A stretch of DNA of 24,145 bases, from positions 1 through 24,145 of the forward strand of contig CAYWGC010000046.1 of the NCBI GenBank assembly GCA_964457755.1, written 5' to 3'. Below the pieces are notes generated by a model that saw only the letters and a list, made by a program, of their open reading frames with translations, did not search any database and was not told the DNA's origin. The stretch is from Tharpella sp964457755. GTDB lineage: Bacteria; Desulfobacterota; Anaeroferrophillalia; Anaeroferrophillales; Tharpellaceae. The position numbers and the translations under genes are program-made. The stretch's first letter is position 1, and every line of letters starts with the position of its first letter. Below are positions 1 through 8,312 of this stretch, piece by piece.

Positions 1-148
1 TAAAAATAAGATCGACCCATTATCAACAATTTTATTAAGGTCATTATTAGTAATTTTAAGTCATTTCAAGTTAATATTGTTGACTTTAAACTCAAATATA
101 TGCTAAAGGTGGACATATTCAATCACAAACAAGTAATTTTTTCTATTT
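1..148. other. AT-rich intergenic start of window
   Basis: No gene could be supported here. The stretch is very AT-rich and sits directly upstream of the CcsA-like gene, so it may hold that gene's promoter. A TTGACT at 80-85 resembles a -35 box, but no good -10 box lies 16-18 bases further on. An imperfect inverted repeat pairs the region around 54-63 (TTTTAAGTCA) with 81-90 (TGACTTTAAA). No riboswitch core was recognised. Confidence 0.4.
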
Positions 149-877
149 ATGAACCTGTTGACATTCGTCCTACTTCTCTATCTGAGCGCCGTAGCCTTGA
201 GCTGGCTGAAAGATTCTGGACACACACGAAAACTACTCATCCTGGCACTTATCAGCCACGCCTGGAAACTCGTCTCTTACAGCCTGCAAAGCGGACACAT
301 CCCGATCTTTAATCCGGCCGAAACTCTCTCTTTTACAGCTTTTGTTATAGGATTGTTAACCTTGCTCTCATCTTGGCGAAACCCCCATCAAGTTTGGGTG
401 CAACGTTGGAGTTTGGCAACAATCGTACTTCTACTCGCTACAGCTATCTTATGGCCGACTCCCCCTCCTTGTTATGACTATAATCACAGCTACCCTTATG
501 CCGTGGCATTTCACCTTTTTCGCCGCTTGGCTTTAGCCCTGGGTTTGTTTGCCAGCACACTCTTCCTGAGCTCACTGATCACCCCATCCACAGCTCTACA
601 AAGCGCCACGCAACTCCGTTTTCAAGGACGCAACACAATCATGGTGGCGGTTCTTCTTTACCTATTGAGTGAAGATACCGGTATCATCTGGTGTTTACGG
701 GGCTGGGGCGATATCTGGCACTGGTCCCCCGGTTTTATGATTTCGACAATGGTACTTGTCTACTTGATGCTGGCTCTACATATACCCGGTGGCAGCCGTA
801 AGCCCGGTCTCTGGTATTCTCTTGTCGGGCTCTCCTGTGGTCCTCTGATGTTTGCCGCTCAATTTTATAAACCCTGA
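149..877 (+). CDS. CcsA-like cytochrome c assembly / heme-handling membrane protein
   Basis: This is a 242-aa polytopic membrane protein with about six to eight hydrophobic segments. The segment WGDIWHW at residues 186-192 resembles the tryptophan-rich heme-binding (WWD) loop of CcsA/CcmC proteins, though the family's usual Asp is Ser here. Histidines in or beside membrane segments (H37 in ISHAW, one near 122 in FHLFRR, H211) fit the paired His heme ligands of CcsA. CcsA normally works with ResB/Ccs1 to move heme and attach it to apocytochromes outside the inner membrane, and a ResB-like gene follows directly. Its place at the head of a TonB/ABC uptake cluster suggests a specialised paralogue rather than the housekeeping enzyme. 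The ATG at 149 has no clear ribosome binding site, but the hydrophobic N-terminus starts there. Confidence 0.72.
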   Translation: MNLLTFVLLLYLSAVALSWLKDSGHTRKLLILALISHAWKLVSYSLQSGHIPIFNPAETLSFTAFVIGLLTLLSSWRNPHQVWVQRWSLATIVLLLATAILWPTPPPCYDYNHSYPYAVAFHLFRRLALALGLFASTLFLSSLITPSTALQSATQLRFQGRNTIMVAVLLYLLSEDTGIIWCLRGWGDIWHWSPGFMISTMVLVYLMLALHIPGGSRKPGLWYSLVGLSCGPLMFAAQFYKP

Positions 878-889
878 CCCGGCAAAGCC

Positions 890-915
890 AAAATAACAAG
901 GTACCTTGTTATTTT
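890..915. repeat. 26-bp perfect palindrome between the CcsA-like and ResB-like genes
   Basis: Left arm AAAATAACAAGGT and right arm ACCTTGTTATTTT are exact reverse complements with no spacer. The palindrome lies 12 bases after the CcsA-like stop and just before the ResB-like gene. It could be a two-fold-symmetric operator or an RNA hairpin. The right arm ends in only four T, so as a terminator it would be weak. Confidence 0.6.
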
Positions 916-955
916 AACCCTTTTGAGCAAAACTTTTCGAATCCAGAGTAAATTC

Positions 956-1774
956 ATGAAAATCTCCTCAGCTATGCTGGCTTCGCAGCGTATTACGACG
1001 GGCCTCTTAGGGCTTCTTGCTATCTGGTTTGCCGCTTTTCCCTATATTCTTAAATTGAGCGGAGGGAAGAAGGTTGCTAAAGCCATAAATCATAGTCTGT
1101 TTATTGACTGGTTCTTACAAAACAGCAGTCAGTATCCAAACTTAAGATTCTGGTTTATCGGACTCTGCCTGCTGGTGGCTCTATTAGCCCTTAATCTGGT
1201 CGTTTGCAGTTGGCGTCGTTTCCTCCCTAAATTGGGTTTGAGTCGGCAGAAATGGTTGTTGTTTCTCATTCACTTGGTCTTTGGTCTCCTGGTTGCCGGG
1301 CATGGTGCCGGTTTCATTTGGGGCTGGCGTCCGCTACCGGTAAAAGCTCATATGAAGAGCACAATCGAACTGGATCAAGAGCATCAGTTAACGGTCACAA
1401 AGATCATCTTTAACGACGATCCGCAAATTTTAAAAAAACCGCGCAGTGAATGGAATAGTGATGATTTTAGTTTTCACCTAAATCGGGCTCAAGTCAGCTT
1501 AAAAAAAAACGGAGTCGAAATTTTAAATGGTGAGATCGCCACCTACAACCCCCTGCAAAAGGGCTCTTTGCAGATCACACTGTTAGGATTTATAGCACCA
1601 AAACCCGGATCAACAATTCCCGGAATACGCTTACAGGCCAGCCGAGCACCATTTGCCCGACCTGTAATCTGGCTTTTTCACATCATGATCTTATTAACTT
1701 TCATCTACTTTCTAAGCACCTTTAAAACGTCGGTAACGGAAAATACAAGTTTAAATTCAAACAACAACCAATAA
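956..1774 (+). CDS. Short ResB/Ccs1-like cytochrome c biogenesis protein
   Basis: The product is 272 aa from the ATG at 956, which has AGAG seven bases upstream; a TTG at 923 would add 11 residues. It has three N-terminal membrane segments (about 13-32, 65-86, 101-122), an extracytoplasmic domain of about 110 residues, and a fourth membrane segment (about 236-256) carrying H242. H106 and H116 lie in the third segment. This three-plus-one layout with a soluble insert and membrane His is that of ResB/Ccs1, the partner of CcsA in system II cytochrome c maturation. It is much shorter than usual ResB proteins, which run to about 450 residues or more, because the soluble domain is small. With the upstream CcsA-like gene it forms a reduced CcsA/ResB pair. 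A role in heme or metal handling for the downstream uptake system is inference. Confidence 0.65.
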   Translation: MKISSAMLASQRITTGLLGLLAIWFAAFPYILKLSGGKKVAKAINHSLFIDWFLQNSSQYPNLRFWFIGLCLLVALLALNLVVCSWRRFLPKLGLSRQKWLLFLIHLVFGLLVAGHGAGFIWGWRPLPVKAHMKSTIELDQEHQLTVTKIIFNDDPQILKKPRSEWNSDDFSFHLNRAQVSLKKNGVEILNGEIATYNPLQKGSLQITLLGFIAPKPGSTIPGIRLQASRAPFARPVIWLFHIMILLTFIYFLSTFKTSVTENTSLNSNNNQ

Positions 1775-1793
1775 GTAAAGAGGATCAAACAAC

Positions 1794-3779
1794 ATGTTCC
1801 ACTACCGTAAAAACAAGTTTATTGTCTTGGCATTTTTTTTAACTGTCCTGTTCATGGGCTCAACAACTCATGCGACAGAACCAACAACTGACAAGGGGGT
1901 TTTCAGTCTCGGTGAAATTGTCGTTACCGGAAAAAGTGAAGCCTCAGCCATAATCAATACCAAAGATATTATCAATCTGGAAGAGTTACAGCTCAATAAC
2001 AGCATTACGGTTGCCGATGCACTTGACACATTGCCCGGAATTTTCAGCACCGTCGGAACAAAGAATGAGCATTATTTTACGATCCGGGGGTTTGATCAAC
2101 GGTATGTACCAATTTTCTATGACGGTATTCCGATTTCAGTACCTAATGATGGCTATGTTGATGCCGGCTCTTTAAGTACCGACAACCTTTCTCGGATCAC
2201 CGTCGACAAAGGTTTAAGTTCGGCCCTTTCCGGACCCAATTCAATGGGCGGAGTCATCAACCTTATCAGTCGAAAACCTGAACGTCTCTTTGAAGGAGAC
2301 ATCACTCTCGGGGCCCAAGAGGTCGATGGCTATCGTTCTGCTATTAATCTTGGAACCCGACAAAAAAATTGGTATATGACACTTGGGGCCAGCATTCTCG
2401 ATCAGAGAACCTTCAGGTTACCGGACGGCTTTTCCGACAGTCGCAATGAGAGTGGTGAAAATCGTAGTAACGCTGAAAGAAAAAACAAGACCGGTTCATT
2501 TAAGGTTGGTTGGTTGCCGGCTCCGGGCCATGAATATGCCATCGGTGTCAACGCCGTAGATGCCGAACGGGACGTCCCCCCGCATACCTTTGCCAGAAGC
2601 GGCCGGGAGTTGAAATATTGGCGCTTTACCAACTGGGAAAAACTAACAACCTACATTGTCGGAGATTCACAGCTTATTGATGGTCTAAAGTTAAAAACCC
2701 GCATTTTCCGTGATGACTATAAAAATACTCTGGACTCCTACGACAACGACAGCTACTCTTCGCAAAATAGCAAACGCGCATTTCACAGCACCTACGATGA
2801 CTATTCGTGGGGTGGTTCAATTTCCTTGTGCAGCGAACAATTTGACCGGCATAAATTAAGCTTAGCTTTCCATTATAAAGAGGATGTCCATAAAGAACAA
2901 GATGATCGTGGTGAAGCCTGGGAGCGTTATGAAATAAACACTTACTCTTGGGGCTTGGAAGATGAAATTCGAATTACCGATTATCTTGACCTGGTTGCTG
3001 GTTTAAGTTACGACTACCAGGATCCTAAATATGCCAACGGCGGCAAAGTTCGTTCCAGCAACGACACACTTAATCCCCAGATCGGTCTGCGCTGGGCCTT
3101 AAATGACCGCACTATTGCGCACGCTTCAGTCGGCCGCAAGAGTCGTTTTCCCACAATCCAGAATCTCTATGCCAGCTATCTGGGCAGCACGATTCCCAAC
3201 TCCAATCTTGAAAAAGAGACCACCATCAATTACGAAGTTGGCCTTGAACACGAACTCGCCGATCACACAAATTTTTCCCTGGCACTATTCTATTCCGATA
3301 TTGAAGATCTGATTGTTCGGCGCTCACTACCGGCGGGTGACATGTATGACAATATCGGCAAAGCTTGTTTTCAGGGTCTCGAAGTCGGGTTTAGCTCCAG
3401 CTTTCTGCCCCGCCAGGAGATCACCGCCAGCTATACTTATCTTGATGCTGAAAATCGTTCGGCCGGTCGGGTCAATGACCATCTTGAAGAGCTCGCCAAA
3501 CACAAATTTTATTTCAGTGACCTGGTTAAGATAACTGAGAAAATATTTTTCTATACCAAGCTTGAATGGTACGACAAACGCTGGGAAGAGAACGTTAATT
3601 ATCAGTGGGATGAGCTCGACGGTTTTACCCTGGTCGATGCCAAAGTCATGATCAAGCTACCTCGCAAGGTCGATATCGAAGTCGGTTTTCACAACCTTTT
3701 TGACGAAGAGTATGAGGAGAGTGCCGGTTTTCCCCGACCCGGACGCACCGCTTTTGCCCAGCTCAGATATAGTTTTTAA
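1794..3779 (+). CDS. TonB-dependent outer-membrane receptor
   Basis: The product is 661 aa. A signal peptide covers about residues 1-27 (hydrophobic core, cleavage near THA). A TonB-box-like EIVVTG follows at 41-46, then a plug domain with the typical run TIRGFD, FYDGIPI, DKGLSSALSGPNSMGGVINL. The remainder is a 22-stranded-type beta barrel rich in alternating aromatic residues, and it ends in the terminal phenylalanine (RYSF) typical of outer-membrane proteins. It imports a scarce ligand such as a siderophore, heme, corrinoid or metal chelate, powered by TonB/ExbBD, none of which are encoded here. The ATG at 1794 has AGAGG ten bases upstream. The next gene starts four bases after the stop, so receptor and periplasmic transporter are probably co-transcribed. 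The substrate is not evident. Confidence 0.93.
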   Translation: MFHYRKNKFIVLAFFLTVLFMGSTTHATEPTTDKGVFSLGEIVVTGKSEASAIINTKDIINLEELQLNNSITVADALDTLPGIFSTVGTKNEHYFTIRGFDQRYVPIFYDGIPISVPNDGYVDAGSLSTDNLSRITVDKGLSSALSGPNSMGGVINLISRKPERLFEGDITLGAQEVDGYRSAINLGTRQKNWYMTLGASILDQRTFRLPDGFSDSRNESGENRSNAERKNKTGSFKVGWLPAPGHEYAIGVNAVDAERDVPPHTFARSGRELKYWRFTNWEKLTTYIVGDSQLIDGLKLKTRIFRDDYKNTLDSYDNDSYSSQNSKRAFHSTYDDYSWGGSISLCSEQFDRHKLSLAFHYKEDVHKEQDDRGEAWERYEINTYSWGLEDEIRITDYLDLVAGLSYDYQDPKYANGGKVRSSNDTLNPQIGLRWALNDRTIAHASVGRKSRFPTIQNLYASYLGSTIPNSNLEKETTINYEVGLEHELADHTNFSLALFYSDIEDLIVRRSLPAGDMYDNIGKACFQGLEVGFSSSFLPRQEITASYTYLDAENRSAGRVNDHLEELAKHKFYFSDLVKITEKIFFYTKLEWYDKRWEENVNYQWDELDGFTLVDAKVMIKLPRKVDIEVGFHNLFDEEYEESAGFPRPGRTAFAQLRYSF

Positions 3780-3783
3780 AGAA

Positions 3784-4842
3784 ATGAGATACCTGGATAA
3801 AATAACCACAAGTTACCTGCAAATGTTTATGACGATTTGCGGGATGCTTCTGATCGTCACATTTTTACCCCGGCAAGGCTGGAGCGAAACCCGCACCCTC
3901 GAAGATATGGCGGGTCGCAGTGTAACCCTTTCCGGCCCGGTAGAAAGAATCGTAACCACGTTCAAACCGGCAACTCTCTCGGTGTTCGCATTGGGATTGC
4001 AGGGGAAAATTGTTGGAATCGACAGCAGCGCCAAACATGATCGTTTATTTAAGGCGATGTTACCGACAGTTGCCGACCTGCCTGGGGTCGGAACTAAATC
4101 CCGAGGTATCAATTTTGAAACCTTGGTTTCACTCTCTCCCGACCTGGTTATCCTTTATGCCCAAAAAGACGGAATTGAGTTAGCCCAACGACTTGCCGTA
4201 ATGAAGATTCCAAGTATCATTATTCTGCCCGAAAGTTTTGCCAGTGTAAAAACCTCCTTGCAAATCATCGCCCAGGCTACAGGGGTAACTGAACGTGCGA
4301 CCGAGGTTAGTACGCTCATGGATGACATATTGCAAAAGATTGAGAAAAAAACCAACCGGATCTCCTATGATAATCGTAAAACCGGCTATTTTGTCAGTCC
4401 CCGAGGATTGTTCAGTACTGCCACCGGGAACATGCTCCAGGATGATATGTTTAACCGCGCCGGGATTATCAATGTGGCCCACGATCTTAGAGGTTATTTT
4501 CAGGACATTTCACCGGAACAATTTGTGGCCTGGAATCCCGATCTGGTTATTTTATCTCAACATCTGCACCAACAGATTGTGAAACGACTCAATAATCCGG
4601 CCCTTAAAATGGTTAACGCTGTTGCCCAAAAAACAGTCTACCGATTTCCTTGCGATCTGGCACCCTGGGATTTTCCCTCACCACTTGCTGTGCTTGGTAC
4701 CCTCTGGCTGGCCCATAAGAGTTATCCTGAACTTTTCCAAGATCTTGACATTAAAAAAGAGGTCGACGATTTCCACTTCCACCTCTTCGGCAAAACTTTG
4801 AGCGAAATGCACGGCAAACTTAATGATCGGGTTTATTGGTAA
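3784..4842 (+). CDS. Periplasmic ABC transporter substrate-binding protein (FepB/BtuF family)
   Basis: The product is 352 aa from the ATG at 3784. An upstream in-frame extension back to 3700 overlaps the receptor gene and is not needed. A hydrophobic signal segment lies at about 12-28. The mature start is the family hallmark of metal-chelate binding proteins: DMAGR, PVERIV, then a lobe with LSPDLVILYA, and a second lobe with NPDLVIL near the C-terminus. There is no lipobox cysteine, so it is probably a free periplasmic protein. It would pick up the ligand delivered by the TonB receptor and pass it to the permease encoded next. Iron-siderophore, heme and vitamin B12 binders all belong to this family and cannot be separated by eye. 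Confidence 0.9.
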   Translation: MRYLDKITTSYLQMFMTICGMLLIVTFLPRQGWSETRTLEDMAGRSVTLSGPVERIVTTFKPATLSVFALGLQGKIVGIDSSAKHDRLFKAMLPTVADLPGVGTKSRGINFETLVSLSPDLVILYAQKDGIELAQRLAVMKIPSIIILPESFASVKTSLQIIAQATGVTERATEVSTLMDDILQKIEKKTNRISYDNRKTGYFVSPRGLFSTATGNMLQDDMFNRAGIINVAHDLRGYFQDISPEQFVAWNPDLVILSQHLHQQIVKRLNNPALKMVNAVAQKTVYRFPCDLAPWDFPSPLAVLGTLWLAHKSYPELFQDLDIKKEVDDFHFHLFGKTLSEMHGKLNDRVYW

Positions 4843-5861
4843 AAGTGAAAACGACTAAACCTCTTATTATTTCCCTTGTCGTTATTCTCGTGCTCCTGTT
4901 CTTATCGCTTCTGGTAATCGGCCGATTTGAAATTTCAGTCTCCGACATTACGGCTATGATCAATGCCCTTTTTTCCGGAAAGGCGGTTACCGGAGAGCTT
5001 GTTTCAAAGCAGCTGGTCTTTTGCTGGATAAGGTTGCCGCGATGTCTCATGGCGATACTGGTCGGCATGGGACTTTCGGTTTCCGGAGCCGTTTATCAGG
5101 CCCTGTTTAGAAACCCTCTGGTCTCTCCCGACATCCTGGGAGTTGCCGCCGGATGTACGTTTGGTGCAGCCTTAGGACTGGTTCTCCCAGGCGACAATTT
5201 TTCCCTGATCTATATTCTCTCTCTTATTTTTGGCCTGCTGGCGGTGGCCATGACGGTCGGTATCGCACGGCTTATCTCGGTCAAGCCGGTAATCGTTCTG
5301 GTGTTAGCCGGGATGGTGATCTTGTCATTTTTCAATGCCCTGTTGATGGTGCTTAAATATTTTTCCGACCCTTATGATGAACTTCCGAGTATCGTTTTCT
5401 GGATCATGGGCAGCCTCTCCCGGGTAACCTGGAACGACATTTTGATCATTGGCCCGGTTGTCGGGGTGGGACTCATTTTTTTCTTGCTACTGCGTTTTCG
5501 CCTCAACATCCTCTCTCTCGGCGATGTTCAGTCAAAATCTTTAGGTATAAACCCTTCATCATTCAGACTTATTCTTATTGTCACGAGCTCGTTCATTGTG
5601 GCTTTAACGGTTGCCACCTGCGGTCAGATCTGCTGGATCGGTTTGATTATTCCCCATATGGCCAGAACCCTTGTCGGGCCGGATCATAAACGCATGCTTC
5701 CGGTAACCGCTCTGCTGGGAGCTATATTCCTACTTGCCGCCGACGGTGCGGCACGCTCGATCTCAGCGGCCGAAATTCCGGTGGGAATCATTACGGCTCT
5801 CACCGGAGCTCCGGTTTTTGCATTTCTCCTCTATAAAAACCGGGGTAGCGGATGGGTGTAA
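4836..5861 (+). CDS. FecCD/BtuC-family ABC transporter permease
   Basis: The product is up to 341 aa with about ten membrane segments. Family motifs visible include RLPRCLMAILVGMGLSVSGA, FRNPLVSPDILG (the conserved RNPLA/VxPxxLG loop), and ICWIGLIIPHMAR, the cytoplasmic coupling region that contacts the ATPase. Members move iron-siderophores, heme or cobalamin across the inner membrane. The reading frame begins with TTG at 4836, overlapping the binding-protein stop by seven bases; a GTG at 4845 is the alternative start and would shorten the protein by three residues. The ATPase gene overlaps its 3' end by ten bases, which points to translational coupling. Confidence 0.92.
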   Translation: MVKVKTTKPLIISLVVILVLLFLSLLVIGRFEISVSDITAMINALFSGKAVTGELVSKQLVFCWIRLPRCLMAILVGMGLSVSGAVYQALFRNPLVSPDILGVAAGCTFGAALGLVLPGDNFSLIYILSLIFGLLAVAMTVGIARLISVKPVIVLVLAGMVILSFFNALLMVLKYFSDPYDELPSIVFWIMGSLSRVTWNDILIIGPVVGVGLIFFLLLRFRLNILSLGDVQSKSLGINPSSFRLILIVTSSFIVALTVATCGQICWIGLIIPHMARTLVGPDHKRMLPVTALLGAIFLLAADGAARSISAAEIPVGIITALTGAPVFAFLLYKNRGSGWV

Positions 5862-6655
5862 TTCTAAAATGCCGAACCCTCGGATTCAAGTATGGGAAAA
5901 CCCAAATCCTTGAAAATGTCAGCTTCGAGATTGAATCAGGTCTTTTTTACGCCATTTTGGGCAAGAATGGTTCAGGCAAAACCACTCTCCTCCATTGTCT
6001 TAATGGAATTTTGCAACCCGATCGTGGAAGTATCGAAATCGAGAAGCAAAATATCGCCACCATGTCGCGAAAGCAGGTGGCCCGGCAAGTTAGTCTCGTG
6101 CCCCAGGAACATTTAGAAGTTTTCCCCTTTACGGTGCTTGATGTGGTAGTTATGGGACGGGCTCCATTTCTCAAAATGACTCAAGTACCAAGTAACAACG
6201 ACTATCGACTGGCTCTGGAAGCCTTAAAAACATTAGCTTCTGAAAATCTTGCCCAAGCCAATTTTAATCGAATTTCCGGCGGGGAACGCCAAATTGCACT
6301 CTTAGCCTCAGCCTTAGTACAAACCACCAAGATCATGCTTTTAGATGAACCCACCAACCATCTTGATTTCAACAACCAGTATCGACTGCTTTCTAAAATC
6401 AAAGAGTTGTGCCGAACCCGGGGAACCAGTGTCATTGCGACTATGCATGACCCCAATATGGCCATACTTTATGCCGATCGTGTAATCATGGTGAAAGATG
6501 GCCGGATTGTGGTTAAAGGCCGTACCGAAAAAGTGATGACAACAACCAATATCAACACGCTCTATGAAACCCAAACGGTCGCGATCAGCACTATCGGCAA
6601 CAAAAACTTCTTCCTGCCGGAGTCGGCAGTAGCGGCATCAAATATGATGGAATAA
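5852..6655 (+). CDS. ABC transporter ATP-binding protein (FecE/BtuD/FepC type)
   Basis: The product is 267 aa with all ABC ATPase signatures: Walker A GKNGSGKT at 37-44, Q-loop VPQE, signature ISGGE at 141-145 (Ile instead of the usual Leu), Walker B with D165 and E166 followed by PTNHLD, and the switch His H199. It would energise the permease encoded just upstream. The ATG at 5852 lies inside the end of the permease gene, so the two are probably translated together. About 50 C-terminal residues after the switch form the usual short tail with KGRTEKVMTTTNINTLY. Nothing is missing or unusual apart from the signature variant. Confidence 0.93.
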   Translation: MGVILKCRTLGFKYGKTQILENVSFEIESGLFYAILGKNGSGKTTLLHCLNGILQPDRGSIEIEKQNIATMSRKQVARQVSLVPQEHLEVFPFTVLDVVVMGRAPFLKMTQVPSNNDYRLALEALKTLASENLAQANFNRISGGERQIALLASALVQTTKIMLLDEPTNHLDFNNQYRLLSKIKELCRTRGTSVIATMHDPNMAILYADRVIMVKDGRIVVKGRTEKVMTTTNINTLYETQTVAISTIGNKNFFLPESAVAASNMME

Positions 6656-6656
6656 C

Positions 6657-7187
6657 ATGCAAATCATTATCACCGGCGGGGTTCAATCCGGGAAATCACG
6701 TTTAGCTGCAAGGTTGGTACAGTTTCTAAAGAGTAGGAAAGTTTCGTTATCCGGAATACTTGCACTTGGGCTTTGGCAGGATGATCAACGTTTAGGATTT
6801 GACTTGGTCGATCTTAAAACCGGGGTAAAGTGCCCCCTTGCGCGACGCCAAATCGATTTGGCAAACAACACCATTACGCCGTTTCAATTTTTTGACCAGG
6901 GTCTAACCGCTGGGGCCCGAGCGCTCAATCTGGAACGTTGCCGCGATGCTTCGGTGATCATGGTCGATGAAGTCGGAAAACTCGAACTTGGAGGAGAGGG
7001 CTGGGCTCGCTTTCTGGAGCCTCTACTCTCAATGGGGTCGGCAATTCACATCTGGATCGTCAGGGAAAATCTGATCGAAAAAGTGAGTCACAAGTGGAAC
7101 CTTGAGTCAGCAAAAATCGTTCACGTCGAAGATGACAACAATTTTGCAAAGCTTAAAACTCTTTTAAAAAAAGGAATAAAGATATGA
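6657..7187 (+). CDS. THEP1-type nucleoside-triphosphatase (NTPase_1 family)
   Basis: The product is 176 aa. Walker A is GGVQSGKS at residues 7-14, and Walker B is MVDEVGKLEL with D104 and E105; the VDEIG/VDEVGxLEL pattern is typical of the THEP1 family of small bacterial and archaeal NTPases. Isolated family members hydrolyse NTPs broadly, but their cellular role is unsettled. The gene begins one base after the ATPase stop, and its stop overlaps the next start (ATGA), so it belongs to the uptake operon. A role in metal or cofactor processing after import is inference from context. Confidence 0.8.
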   Translation: MQIIITGGVQSGKSRLAARLVQFLKSRKVSLSGILALGLWQDDQRLGFDLVDLKTGVKCPLARRQIDLANNTITPFQFFDQGLTAGARALNLERCRDASVIMVDEVGKLELGGEGWARFLEPLLSMGSAIHIWIVRENLIEKVSHKWNLESAKIVHVEDDNNFAKLKTLLKKGIKI

Positions 7188-7933
7188 ATCAGAATGAAAA
7201 TCAAAAAGAGATGACCGATTTTATTTTAAGTCAGTTCGATACGATACCGGATCATCCTATTACCCGGTTTACCTACGGTGCCCATATTGTGGCTGTCGAA
7301 AGCCGGAGTATGGGACTTGCCACCTGGGCTTCGGCAAAACATCCCGTGCCAATTGACGATCTTCCTGATCCCGACCAAACCGTTTCGGTAAAAAAAATCG
7401 CCCAGCTGTTACACGATGACGACCCTCTAAAAAGTTCATTGGGGTTGGCCGCCTTCAATTCACTACTTCCTGATCCCTCACTTGATAATCTTATCAATGT
7501 CAACGCCGGCGATCTGATTATGAATCTCGGCAAAGGAAAACGGGTCTCGGTTATCGGTCATTTTCCTTTTGTCGAACGTATGCAAGGATGTTTTAAAGAG
7601 TTTATGGTTTTTGAAAAAAAGCCCCAGTCCGGAGATTTTGAAACCGACCTCATCCCTAAACACCTACCCTCGGCGGAGGTTGTCGCAATTACCGCCACAA
7701 CCATCTCCAACCAAAGTTTGGCCAAGATCCTCTCCTACTGCTCTCCCTCAGCAAGTAAATTGCTCGTCGGCCCCAGTACACCACTTACCCCGGCCATGTT
7801 CGAGTTGGGCTTTGACTATCTCGCTGGTTCCATTATCAACGATAAAAATCTTGTTCGCCAAGGAATCGAGAATGGTTTGGCCTTCAAACATCTACAGGGG
7901 GTAAAACATGTTATCCTTAGTGCCAACGACTAA
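7184..7933 (+). CDS. DUF4213/DUF364 protein, putative heavy-metal chelation fold
   Basis: The product is 249 aa. The N-terminal part (about 10-95, including GLATW and GLAAFNSLLP) matches the DUF4213 enolase-N-like domain. The rest, with GKGKRVSVIGHFPF, PSAEVVAITATTISNQSL and GPSTPLTPAMFELGFDYLAG, matches the Rossmann-like DUF364 domain. These proteins are named for possible heavy-metal chelation; no enzyme activity is established to my knowledge. The gene has AAGGA before its ATG and overlaps the preceding NTPase gene by four bases. As the last gene of a TonB/ABC uptake cluster it is a candidate for handling the imported metal or chelate. Its stop lies five bases from the convergent diacylglycerol kinase stop, leaving no room for a separate terminator. 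Confidence 0.82.
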   Translation: MNQNENQKEMTDFILSQFDTIPDHPITRFTYGAHIVAVESRSMGLATWASAKHPVPIDDLPDPDQTVSVKKIAQLLHDDDPLKSSLGLAAFNSLLPDPSLDNLINVNAGDLIMNLGKGKRVSVIGHFPFVERMQGCFKEFMVFEKKPQSGDFETDLIPKHLPSAEVVAITATTISNQSLAKILSYCSPSASKLLVGPSTPLTPAMFELGFDYLAGSIINDKNLVRQGIENGLAFKHLQGVKHVILSAND

Positions 7934-7937
7934 TCTT

Positions 7938-8312
7938 TCAAAAAACCAACATTAACCAGGTCAGACCAGCCAGGATCAGCGCCACCATTACCGCCGCCGA
8001 AGCGATATCTTTGGCGCGGCCCGAAAGCTCGTGTTGCTCGCTGCCGATACGATCAACCACCGCCTCAACCGCCGAGTTCAGTAGCTCAACCAACATCACG
8101 ATAAGCCAGCTGCCGATCAATAGAACTTTTTCAACCCCGGTGTCGCCCAGCCACAAACCTAAAGGCACCACGGCACACAACAGATAGACTTCCTGGCGAA
8201 AGGCCTGCTCATGGCGAAAAGCCGCCCTTAAACCGGCCAGCGAATAACCGGTCGCACGCCAGAGGCGACCTCCGGCCTCTTTCAGATCCTTTTCGACTTT
8301 CTCTCTGTCCAT
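7938..8312 (-). CDS. dgkA: Diacylglycerol kinase (DgkA family)
   Basis: The product is 124 aa from the ATG at 8312, about the normal size for this small trimeric inner-membrane enzyme, which turns diacylglycerol into phosphatidic acid during lipid recycling. Three membrane segments are visible. The signature run contains ELLNSAVEAVVDRI (E76, N79, E83) and RAKDIASAAV (K101, D102), the conserved active-site region. An AGAGG lies upstream of the start; the in-frame TTG nine bases before the ATG (8321) sits closer to it and is an alternative start. The gene is transcribed against the uptake operon and ends next to it. It is probably a single-gene unit. Confidence 0.93.
   Translation of the reverse strand: MDREKVEKDLKEAGGRLWRATGYSLAGLRAAFRHEQAFRQEVYLLCAVVPLGLWLGDTGVEKVLLIGSWLIVMLVELLNSAVEAVVDRIGSEQHELSGRAKDIASAAVMVALILAGLTWLMLVF

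Noticed and set aside
3700..3783. Start of the binding-protein gene at 3700 inside the receptor gene
   Set aside because: The extra 28 residues lie within receptor coding sequence and would spoil the signal peptide; the ATG at 3784 gives a normal exported protein.
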